DNA of 64,000 nt, from contig NZ_CP018870.1 in the NCBI RefSeq assembly GCF_001941845.1, positions 4,346,001-4,410,000 on the forward strand. Reading direction: 5' to 3'. The DNA comes from Streptomyces sp. TN58. GTDB lineage: Bacteria > Actinomycetota > Actinomycetes > Streptomycetales > Streptomycetaceae. Positions 26,590 through 33,875 of the stretch are shown here, piece after piece (the stretch's first letter is position 1; each line of letters opens with the position of its first letter). The notes beneath the pieces were generated by a model. It saw only the letters and a list, made by a program, of their open reading frames with translations. It was not told the origin of the DNA and searched no databases. A program made the position numbers and the translations under genes.

Positions 26590-27567
26590 ATGCGCATCCT
26601 CGTGACCGGCGGCGCCGGCTTCATCGGTTCAGAATTCGTCCGCCAGCAGCTCGGTGCAGACGCCACGGCGCAGATCACCGTCTTCGACAAGCTGACCTAC
26701 TCGGGCGTCGAGGCCAACCTCGCTCCGGTCGCGGACCACCCCGGATACCGCTTCGTCAAGGGCGACATCTGCGACGCCGAGGCCGTCGACCAGGTGATGG
26801 CCGGCCACGACGTGGTCGTGCACTTCGCCGCCGAGTCCCACGTGGACCGGTCGATCGCCGGTGCGGGCCCCTTCGTCATGACGAACGTCGTCGGCACCCA
26901 GGTGCTGCTGGACGCCGCCCGCAAGCACGGCGTCGGCCGCTTCGTGCACATCTCCACCGACGAGGTGTACGGCTCGATCACCGAGGGCTCCTGGACCGAG
27001 GAGTGGCCGCTGGTGCCGAACTCCCCCTACTCCGCCTCCAAGGCGTCCTCCGACCTGCTGGCGCTGGCCTACGCGCGCACGCACGGCATGGACGTGGTCG
27101 TGACCCGCTGCTCCAACAACTACGGGCACTACCAGTTCCCGGAGAAGGTCATCCCGCTGTTCGTCTCGAACCTGATGGACGGCAGGAAGGTCCCGCTCTA
27201 CGGCAACGGCGGCAACGTCCGCGACTGGCTGCACGTCTCCGACCACTGCCGCGGCATCGACCTGGCCATGCGCAAGGGCCGGGCCGGCGAGGTCTACAAC
27301 ATCGGCGGCGGCACCGAGCTCACCAACAAGGAGCTCACCGGCGTCCTGCTGGAGGCCGCGGGCCTGGGCTGGGACATGGTCGAGCACGTCGAGGACCGCA
27401 AGGGCCACGACCTGCGCTACTCCATCGACATCAGCAAGATCGGCGCCGAGCTGGGCTACGCCCCGCAGGTCACCTTCGAGGACGGCATCAAGGCCACCAT
27501 CGACTGGTACCGCGAGAACCGCGCCTGGTGGGAGCCGCTGAAGGCGAAGGCGGCCCTGCAGAAGTGA
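26590..27567 (+). CDS. rfbB: dTDP-glucose 4,6-dehydratase
   Basis: Second step of the rhamnose pathway, forming dTDP-4-keto-6-deoxyglucose using bound NAD. 325 residues, extended SDR: GGAGFIGSEF Rossmann loop, HFAAESHVDRSI, catalytic STDEVYGS (Thr-Asp-Glu), YSASKASSDLL (Tyr/Lys), TRCSNNYGHYQFPEKVIPLF and RDWLHVSDHCRGI. Begins with ATG 26590 directly downstream of a -10-like TAGACT and lacks a ribosome site. Overlaps rfbD by GTGA. Confidence 0.96.
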   Translation: MRILVTGGAGFIGSEFVRQQLGADATAQITVFDKLTYSGVEANLAPVADHPGYRFVKGDICDAEAVDQVMAGHDVVVHFAAESHVDRSIAGAGPFVMTNVVGTQVLLDAARKHGVGRFVHISTDEVYGSITEGSWTEEWPLVPNSPYSASKASSDLLALAYARTHGMDVVVTRCSNNYGHYQFPEKVIPLFVSNLMDGRKVPLYGNGGNVRDWLHVSDHCRGIDLAMRKGRAGEVYNIGGGTELTNKELTGVLLEAAGLGWDMVEHVEDRKGHDLRYSIDISKIGAELGYAPQVTFEDGIKATIDWYRENRAWWEPLKAKAALQK

Positions 27568-28487
27568 GCACCAACCCACTGGCCGGGCGCTGGCTCGTCA
27601 CCGGCGCCGGCGGGATGCTCGGCCAGGACGTCCTGGCCGTCCTGCGGCGCGCCCGCATCGAGGCCGTGGGCCTGCGCCGCGCCGACCTCGACATCACCGA
27701 CCCGGCCGCGGTCCGGGCCGCGGTCGAGGGTGCCACCGTCGTCGTGAACTGCGCCGCCTGGACGGACGTCGACGGCGCCGAGACCGCCGAGGAGGCCGCG
27801 ACCGCCGTCAACGGCACCGCCGTGCGCGTCCTCGCCGAGGCGTGCGCCGCCGCCCACGTACGCCTGATCCACGTCTCCACCGACTACGTGCTCCCCGGCG
27901 ACGCCACGGAGCCGTACCGCGAGGACGCCGAGACCGGCCCGGTCAACGCCTACGGGCGCTCCAAGCTGGTCGGCGAACAGGCCGTCACCGAGCTGCTGCC
28001 GCAGGACGGCTACGTCGTACGGACCGCCTGGCTGTACGGCGAACACGGGCCGAACTTCGTCGCCACCATGCTGAAGCTCGCCGCCCAGCGCGACACCCTC
28101 GACGTGGTCGACGACCAGCACGGCCAGCCCACCTGGTCCCACGCGCTCGCCCGCCACCTGGTCGACCTCGGCCTGGCCGCCCTCAGGGGCCACGCCATGG
28201 GCGGGATCTACCACGGCACCGCGAGCGGCCGGACCACCTGGATGGGACTGGCCCGCGAGGCCTACCGGCTGAGCGGCCTGGACCCCGAGCGGATCCGGCC
28301 GACCACCTCCGAGGCGTTCGTCCGCCCCGCCACCCGCCCCGCCTTCAGCGTCCTCGCGCACGACGCGTGGAAGGAGGAGGCCGGCCTGGAGCCGCTCCCC
28401 GACTGGCGCGAGCAGCTGGAGAAGGCACTCGCCACCCCCGGCTTCGCCGCCCTCGCGAAGGCGGCCCGGGACGGCCGCACGGGATGA
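27564..28487 (+). CDS. rfbD: dTDP-4-dehydrorhamnose reductase
   Basis: Last step: NAD(P)H reduction of dTDP-4-keto-rhamnose to dTDP-L-rhamnose. 307 residues from GTG 27564, which overlaps the rfbB stop by 4 bp. SDR motifs: VTGAGGMLGQDV, NCAAWTDVDGAE, HVSTDYVLPGD, YGRSKLVGEQ, and RTAWLYGEHGPNFV. Ends in an ATGA overlap with the flippase gene. Confidence 0.94.
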   Translation: MSTNPLAGRWLVTGAGGMLGQDVLAVLRRARIEAVGLRRADLDITDPAAVRAAVEGATVVVNCAAWTDVDGAETAEEAATAVNGTAVRVLAEACAAAHVRLIHVSTDYVLPGDATEPYREDAETGPVNAYGRSKLVGEQAVTELLPQDGYVVRTAWLYGEHGPNFVATMLKLAAQRDTLDVVDDQHGQPTWSHALARHLVDLGLAALRGHAMGGIYHGTASGRTTWMGLAREAYRLSGLDPERIRPTTSEAFVRPATRPAFSVLAHDAWKEEAGLEPLPDWREQLEKALATPGFAALAKAARDGRTG

Positions 28488-29818
28488 AGGCCCTGCTGAA
28501 CAAGCTGACCGCGGCGCTGCCGCCGGGCACCGTCGCGGTGGCCGGCGGCACCGTCGTGCTCGGTGCCGCGTCCTACGCCCACCTCGGCGTGGCCGGTCAC
28601 AGCCTGTCCGACGCGGGCTACGCCAACGTCTCGGTGCTGTGGACGATCGTGATGTCCCTCGGCATCGGCATCTTCTTCCCCCTGGAGCAGGAGCTCACCC
28701 GGATCGTCTCCGCCCGCGTGGTCCTCGGCCCCGGCGCGGCCCCGGTGCTGCGCCGCGCCGGCCTGCTGACCGCGGGCATCCTCGGCGCGACCCTGCTCGT
28801 CCTCGGCCTCGGCGCCGGCCCCCTCGCCGACCTGCTGTTCCACGGGGACCGAGCCCTGGTGGCGGCGCTCGGCGGGGCCTTCGCCGGCATGGCCGTCTGC
28901 TACCTGACCCGCGGTGTGCTGGCCGGCCTCGGCCGCTTCGGCGCGTACGGCGCCCAGCTCGCCGTCGACGGCGGCCTGCGGATCGTGCTCGCCTTCGGGT
29001 GCGCCCTCCTCGGACTGCACTCGGCTCTCGCCTTCAGCCTCATCCTGGCCGTCGCGCCCGTCGTCGCGACGCTGGTGACGCTGCCCGCGCTGCTGCGCGC
29101 CGTGGGCCCGGGCGAGCAGATCGCCTGGCGGGACCTGGCGGGCGGCCTCGGGCTGCTCGTCTGCGCGACCCTGCTGTCCCAACTGGTCGTCAACGCGGCC
29201 GTGATGAGCACCAAGCTGCTGGCCCCGTCCGACAGCGCGCTGATCGCGGCGCTGATGAGCGCGACCGTCCTCGCGCGGGTGCCGCTCTTCGTCTTCGGCT
29301 CGCTCCAGGCCTCGCTGCTCAGCGGCCTGACCGCCGCCTTCACCGCCGGCGACCGCGCGGCCTTCTGGGCGATGCTGCGCCGGATCGCCATGGTCGTCGC
29401 CGCACTCGGCCTGCTCGGCGGCGTGCCCGCCACGATCCTCGGCCCCTGGCTCATCGAGGTGCTGTTCGGCATCGAGGGCCCGGTGCTGGGGCGCTTCGAC
29501 TTCTTCCTGCTGTCCGCAGGCACCGCCGCGTACATGTTCGCGATGGTCCTGGGACAGGCGCTGATGGTATTCAAGCGGCACAACCTGCAGTTGCTTGCCT
29601 GGGCCGTCGGTACCGCGGTCCTGGCGGGCATCACCCTGATCCCCGGCGAGGTGTCGATGCGCGTGATCGCCGCCTACGCCCTGGGATCGACGGCCACCGT
29701 GCTCGCTATGCTGACAGCCCTCAGGCTGAGCTTCTCCGGAGCCGCGGCCGCAGCCGGTGAAGCCCCCCGGCAGACGGCCGAAGCCGACGCCGCGGGCGTG
29801 GGCGCGGTCGGGAGATGA
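28484..29818 (+). CDS. polysaccharide flippase-like membrane protein (MOP superfamily)
   Basis: 444 residues with about 12-14 hydrophobic segments and short loops; no enzymatic motif. Pattern and context match Wzx-like flippases or exporters of the MOP/MATE superfamily that move polyprenol-linked sugars or glycans across the membrane. Overlaps rfbD (ATGA) upstream and the GT2 gene downstream, so it belongs to the same transcript. The C-terminal 30 residues are an Ala/Gly/Glu-rich hydrophilic tail. Substrate inferred from neighbours only. Confidence 0.72.
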   Translation: MKALLNKLTAALPPGTVAVAGGTVVLGAASYAHLGVAGHSLSDAGYANVSVLWTIVMSLGIGIFFPLEQELTRIVSARVVLGPGAAPVLRRAGLLTAGILGATLLVLGLGAGPLADLLFHGDRALVAALGGAFAGMAVCYLTRGVLAGLGRFGAYGAQLAVDGGLRIVLAFGCALLGLHSALAFSLILAVAPVVATLVTLPALLRAVGPGEQIAWRDLAGGLGLLVCATLLSQLVVNAAVMSTKLLAPSDSALIAALMSATVLARVPLFVFGSLQASLLSGLTAAFTAGDRAAFWAMLRRIAMVVAALGLLGGVPATILGPWLIEVLFGIEGPVLGRFDFFLLSAGTAAYMFAMVLGQALMVFKRHNLQLLAWAVGTAVLAGITLIPGEVSMRVIAAYALGSTATVLAMLTALRLSFSGAAAAAGEAPRQTAEADAAGVGAVGR

Positions 29819-29820
29819 GC

Positions 29821-30576
29821 ATGCCGGCCCACGACGTCACACCGATCACCGAGCACTCGTACGTGCCACTTTCCGCTGGAGCTACCGTGTCCCAATACGA
29901 CGATGTCTGGCTGGTCATACCGGCCTATAACGAGGGCCAGGTGATCGCCGAGGTGGTCGAGGGGGCCCGCAAGACGTTCCCCAACATCGTCGTCGTCGAC
30001 GACGGCAGCACCGACGACTCGGCCGAGCACATAGCCCACACGGGCGCCCACCTGGTCCGCCACCCGGTCAACCTCGGCCAGGGCGCGGCCCTCCAGACCG
30101 GTCTGAAGTACGCGCTCGCCCAGCCCGGCTCCCGCTACTTCGCCACCTTCGACGCCGACGGCCAGCACCAGACCAAGGACGTCGAGACGATGGTCGGCGT
30201 GCTGCGGCGGGACGAGGCCGACGTGGTCCTCGGCTCCCGCTTCATCGAGCAGAACGGCCAGGTGCCGTGGATCAAGCAGGTCGTCCTGCGCACGGCCGCC
30301 GCCGTGAGCCCCACCGCCCGCAAGCTCAAGCTCACCGACGCGCACAACGGCCTGCGCGTCCTGAGCCGCAAGGCCGCCGAGCAGCTGAACATCACCATGA
30401 ACGGCATGGCGCACGCGTCCGAGCTCGTCGGCTTCCTGGCGGGCTCCGACCTGCGGGTGACCGAAGTGCCCGTGGACATCCTCTACACCGAATACTCGCG
30501 CTCCAAGGGACAGTCCCTCATCAACGGCGTGAACATCATCTTTGACATTTCGCTGCGGGAGCGTGGGCGTCGATGA
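29821..30576 (+). CDS. GT2 glycosyltransferase, polyprenyl-phosphate type
   Basis: 251 residues from ATG 29821, which has GGAG six bases upstream; ATG 29815 and GTG 29887 (GGAG at 29878) are alternatives. GT-A fold: VWLVIPAYNEGQVI, IVVVDDGSTDDSAE, NLGQGAALQTGL, and the DxD-containing FDADGQHQ; the catalytic region includes LGSRFIE. No C-terminal membrane helices. It resembles DPM1/CsbB-like enzymes that load a sugar onto polyprenyl phosphate. Overlaps the downstream DUF2304 gene by ATGA, a pairing that suggests a joint function. Confidence 0.82.
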   Translation: MPAHDVTPITEHSYVPLSAGATVSQYDDVWLVIPAYNEGQVIAEVVEGARKTFPNIVVVDDGSTDDSAEHIAHTGAHLVRHPVNLGQGAALQTGLKYALAQPGSRYFATFDADGQHQTKDVETMVGVLRRDEADVVLGSRFIEQNGQVPWIKQVVLRTAAAVSPTARKLKLTDAHNGLRVLSRKAAEQLNITMNGMAHASELVGFLAGSDLRVTEVPVDILYTEYSRSKGQSLINGVNIIFDISLRERGRR

Positions 30577-30989
30577 AGTACTTCTGGATCCAGCTCGTCC
30601 TCATCGTCGGCTCCGTGTCGATGGCCCTGGTGTTCATCCGCACGTGGAGCCAGGCGAAGAACCGGGCCTGGAAGCGCATCGCCTTCTCCCTGTTCGTCAT
30701 CGTCAACGTGTACGCCGTGCTCCGCCCGACGGACGTCACCTGGCTCGCCCAGCAGCTCGGCGTCGGCCGCGGCACCGACCTGGTGCTGTACGTGATGGTC
30801 CTCGCCATGGGCTTCCTCACGCTCAACACCTTCCTGCGGTTCCGCTCGCTGGAGAAGAAGATCACCGACCTCGCCCGGACGGTGGCCATCAACGAGGGCA
30901 TGCGGCACAACGACGAGCGTCTGGGCGCAGAGCCCGACGCCGGCGCGGTCACCAGGGCGGACGCCGACTCCGACTCCGTGAAGGCCTGA
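30573..30989 (+). CDS. DUF2304-family small membrane protein
   Basis: 138 residues: N-terminal helix FWIQLVLIVGSVSMALVF, a second around IAFSLFVIVNVYAVL, a third around LVLYVMVLAMGFLTLN, then a charged cytoplasmic tail with a short coiled coil (RFRSLEKKITDLARTVAINEG). This is the DUF2304 pattern as I recall it; such proteins are commonly encoded beside GT2 polyprenyl-phosphate transferases. It could assist the transferase or flip the lipid-linked sugar. Start overlaps the GT2 stop. Confidence 0.8.
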   Translation: MKYFWIQLVLIVGSVSMALVFIRTWSQAKNRAWKRIAFSLFVIVNVYAVLRPTDVTWLAQQLGVGRGTDLVLYVMVLAMGFLTLNTFLRFRSLEKKITDLARTVAINEGMRHNDERLGAEPDAGAVTRADADSDSVKA

Positions 30990-30994
30990 GCACC

Positions 30995-31894
30995 ATGGTG
31001 ACCTTCGACTTCATGCTCCCCTACTACGGGGACGTGCAGCTGATGCAGGACGCCGTCCGCAGCGTCCTGGCGCAGACGGACCGCGACTTCCGCCTCGTCG
31101 TCATCGACGACGGCAAGGAGCCCGACGTACCGGGCTGGTTCGCCGGACTCGGCGACGACCGCGTGCACTACACGCGCAACGAGCAGAACCTCGGCATCAC
31201 AAAGAACTTCCAGAAGTGCGTCCGGCTGTCCGAAGCCGACTACGTCGTCATCATGGGCTGCGACGACATCCTCCACCCGCACTACCTGGAGACCGTCCGC
31301 TCGATCATCGACGCCCAGCCGGGCATCGGCATGGTCCAGCCCGGCGTCGAGGTCATCGACGGCACCGGCCAGGTCACCCAGGGCTTGGCGGACAGCACCA
31401 AGAAGCGCCTGTACGCCCCGCAGGTCAAGGGCCGCCGCCTGATGGGCGGCGAGGAGCTGGCCGCCAGCGTGCTGCGCGGCAACTGGCTCTACTTCCCGTC
31501 GATCGCCTGGCGCGGAGAGGTGCTGCGCAAGGTGAACTTCCGGGACGACTACTCCGTCATCCAGGACCTCGCGCTCGTCGTCGACCTCCTCGAAGGCGGT
31601 GAGCAGATGGTCGTCGACAACACCGCGACCGTCTTCCAGTACCGCCGGCACGCCGTCAGCGAGTCGTCGGTCCAGGCCTTCTCCGGCACCCGCTTCGCCG
31701 AGGCCGAGCGGTACTTCTCCGCCGTCGCGGCCCGCATGGACGCCCGCGGCTGGCCGAAGGCGGCCCGCGCGGCCCGCTTCCACAGCGCCTCCCGGCTGCA
31801 CGCCCTGACGATGCTCCCCGGAGCGCTGCGCAGCGGCAACAAGGCGGGCGCCCGCACCCTGGCCAAGCACGCCTTCACCTCCGGCCAGAACTGA
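30995..31894 (+). CDS. GT2 family glycosyltransferase
   Basis: 299 residues. GT-A features: FDFMLPYYGDVQLMQDAVRS, FRLVVIDDGKEPD, NLGITKNFQKC, and a metal-binding IMGCDDILHP in place of DxD. No membrane span. It probably transfers a sugar, perhaps rhamnose from dTDP-rhamnose, during polymer assembly on the cytoplasmic side. Starts five bases after the DUF2304 stop, with only AAGG (30981-30984) as possible ribosome site, so it is probably coupled. Confidence 0.85.
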   Translation: MVTFDFMLPYYGDVQLMQDAVRSVLAQTDRDFRLVVIDDGKEPDVPGWFAGLGDDRVHYTRNEQNLGITKNFQKCVRLSEADYVVIMGCDDILHPHYLETVRSIIDAQPGIGMVQPGVEVIDGTGQVTQGLADSTKKRLYAPQVKGRRLMGGEELAASVLRGNWLYFPSIAWRGEVLRKVNFRDDYSVIQDLALVVDLLEGGEQMVVDNTATVFQYRRHAVSESSVQAFSGTRFAEAERYFSAVAARMDARGWPKAARAARFHSASRLHALTMLPGALRSGNKAGARTLAKHAFTSGQN

Positions 31895-31926
31895 TCCGCC
31901 CCCGCCCCACCACGAAACGGACCGAG

Positions 31927-33735
31927 ATGACACACCTGGCCCCCGAGCAGGTCGGCGACGCCGGCGCCCCGGCCCGGCGTCCTGGCGAACCGGCACAGGG
32001 CGAGGACCGCCCGTCCCCCTCGGGGATCCGGGCGTGGATGTCCCGGCGGTGGGTGCAGATCCTGGCCGAGGTCGTCGTCAGCGTGGTGGCGGCCCTCGGA
32101 TTCACGCTGCTGAGCCGGCACGTCGGCGTCAACCCGATGAACCGCATCGGGCAGGTCAGCGGCCTCGCCAAGCTCCAGCTGTACGCGGCCGTCCTCGGCC
32201 TCCCCCTGCTCGGACTGCTGCTCTACACGGCCTACCGCGGCTCCGTCCGACGCCACGAACTCGTCAAGCGGCTGGTCTGCGCCGCCCTTGCCGGACTGGT
32301 CACCGGCATCGTGGCCGGCGGCGTCGTCGTCGCGCTGCGCGGCACCCCGCACCCCCTCGGCGGCCAGGAGGGCGACCCGAGCGTCCTGGTCGAGATGGCC
32401 AACTCCTTCCTCGCGGGCGAGGGCGTGTCCGGCATCTACCCGCCCGCCTTCCCGGCGCTGATCGCCCTGTGGGCCAAGGTCCGCTACGACGGCCTCGGCA
32501 GCTCGGGCTTCGCCCTGCACGACCTCCAGATCGTCTGCAGCGCCCTCGTCGGGCCGATGGCGTACCTGGCGTGGCGGCTGCTGCTGCGCCCCTTCTGGGC
32601 GCTGCTGATCGCCGTACCGTCGGCCGTGCTGTTCCTCGACCCGGTCCGCCCGTACAGCCACGTCGTGATGATCGTGCTGCTGCCGCTGCTCGGGTACTGC
32701 TTCCGCGAGCTGGGCCGGTCCGCCGGCCGCACCCCGAAGTCCCTGGTGCTGCGCGGCGCGGGCCTCGGCGCGATCTTCGGCGTGCTCTTCCTCTGGTACT
32801 CGGGCTGGTTCGTCTGGGCCGCGCCCGGCGCCGCCGTCCTCTTCCTCTTCGTCTTCCCGTGGCGGGCCGGTGCTGCCGCGGTGAAGCGGGCGGCGCTGTT
32901 CGTCGCCTCCGTCCTGGCCACGGCCGGGATCATCGGCGCCCCGCTGCTCTACCAGATGGTGCGGCTGGGCTCGCAGACCCCGGACCGGTACGCCTACCTC
33001 GGCGTGTACGCGGACCCGGGCTACGTCCTGGGGTGGATCTCCGACAGGACCGGCTACATCAAGTACAACCAGTGGCCCGTCTCCGGGGAGATGGCGGGCC
33101 AGACCGGCTTCGCGCTGCTGCTGATCCTCGGCGTGGGCCTCGGCATCGGCCTCGGCCTGCGCAACGTCATGGTCCGCACCGCCGCGGCGGTGCTCGCCGG
33201 CGCCTGGCTGGCCCGCTTCTGGTTCGCCTCGCACATGGCGCAGGACAAGGCGGTGCAGCTGTTCCCGCGGACCACCTGGATCATCATGTACGCGCTGATG
33301 ATCCTGGCGGTCCTCGGCGTGATGGCGGCGGTCCAGCGCGGCTCCGGCTGGACCGAGCGGACCCTGCGGCCGGCGTCCGCCGCCCCGTCCGCGCGGGTCA
33401 TCCCGCGCCGGACGATCCGTCAGCTCTCGGCCGGCATGGTCTGCGCGGTCGCGCTGTTCGCCACCATGGGCGCCTCCTGGTCGGCCAACCGCTACATGCC
33501 GACGCACGAGGACACCGACCTCATGGGCCTCGACGCCTGGCGCGCGCACAACATCAAGCTGCCCAACGGCAAGTGCCCGCGCTTCGCGCCGAACAAGGAC
33601 TGCGAGGACCTCACCGTCAAGCTGTGGAAGCAGTTCGAGGACGACGGCGAGATCTGGTGCGCCAACATCGTGGCCGCGGAATGGCCCGCGATCTGCGGCC
33701 GCAAGGCACCGTTCAAGGACAAGTCGGTGGAATAG
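31927..33735 (+). CDS. polytopic membrane protein, GT-C glycosyltransferase-like
   Basis: 602 residues: a hydrophilic N-terminus of about 40 residues, some 10-12 transmembrane helices starting at WVQILAEVVVSVVAALGF, and a periplasmic C-terminal tail with several Cys. The first large external loop (LGGQEGDPSVLVEMANSF ... GIYPPAFPALIALW) has an acidic residue after a helix and a YPP motif, recalling GT-C enzymes such as actinobacterial arabinofuranosyltransferases. That assignment is resemblance only. 32 bp downstream of the GT2 gene, in the same run. Confidence 0.65.
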   Translation: MTHLAPEQVGDAGAPARRPGEPAQGEDRPSPSGIRAWMSRRWVQILAEVVVSVVAALGFTLLSRHVGVNPMNRIGQVSGLAKLQLYAAVLGLPLLGLLLYTAYRGSVRRHELVKRLVCAALAGLVTGIVAGGVVVALRGTPHPLGGQEGDPSVLVEMANSFLAGEGVSGIYPPAFPALIALWAKVRYDGLGSSGFALHDLQIVCSALVGPMAYLAWRLLLRPFWALLIAVPSAVLFLDPVRPYSHVVMIVLLPLLGYCFRELGRSAGRTPKSLVLRGAGLGAIFGVLFLWYSGWFVWAAPGAAVLFLFVFPWRAGAAAVKRAALFVASVLATAGIIGAPLLYQMVRLGSQTPDRYAYLGVYADPGYVLGWISDRTGYIKYNQWPVSGEMAGQTGFALLLILGVGLGIGLGLRNVMVRTAAAVLAGAWLARFWFASHMAQDKAVQLFPRTTWIIMYALMILAVLGVMAAVQRGSGWTERTLRPASAAPSARVIPRRTIRQLSAGMVCAVALFATMGASWSANRYMPTHEDTDLMGLDAWRAHNIKLPNGKCPRFAPNKDCEDLTVKLWKQFEDDGEIWCANIVAAEWPAICGRKAPFKDKSVE

Positions 33736-33750
33736 CACCGCTGTACGACC

Positions 33751-33780
33751 GGCCTGCGGCGGGCGTCACGTCCGCAGGCC
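33751..33780 (+). terminator. hairpin closing the glycan operon
   Basis: GGCCTGCGG (33751-33759) and CCGCAGGCC (33772-33780) pair perfectly around a 12-nt loop, 16 nt after the membrane-protein stop. No T-tract. Confidence 0.6.
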
Positions 33781-33790
33781 CGATCCCGCC

Positions 33791-33854
33791 CTGACGGCCC
33801 GTCGCAGCGGCCAGTAGGATCCCGATCCGGCCAGTGCTGTCACCTGGCCGGATC
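33791..33854 (+). promoter_or_regulatory. candidate promoter and inverted repeat before the amidase
   Basis: CTGACG (33791-33796), 18-nt spacer, TAGGAT (33815-33820). Directly downstream GATCCGGCCAG (33824-33834) and CTGGCCGGATC (33844-33854) form a perfect 11-bp inverted repeat with a 9-nt loop. It would lie at or just after the start of transcription and ends 21 nt before the TTG start, so it is either an operator or a 5' UTR hairpin. Confidence 0.5.
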
Positions 33855-33875
33855 CGCATAGGGGTTGGGGACAAC

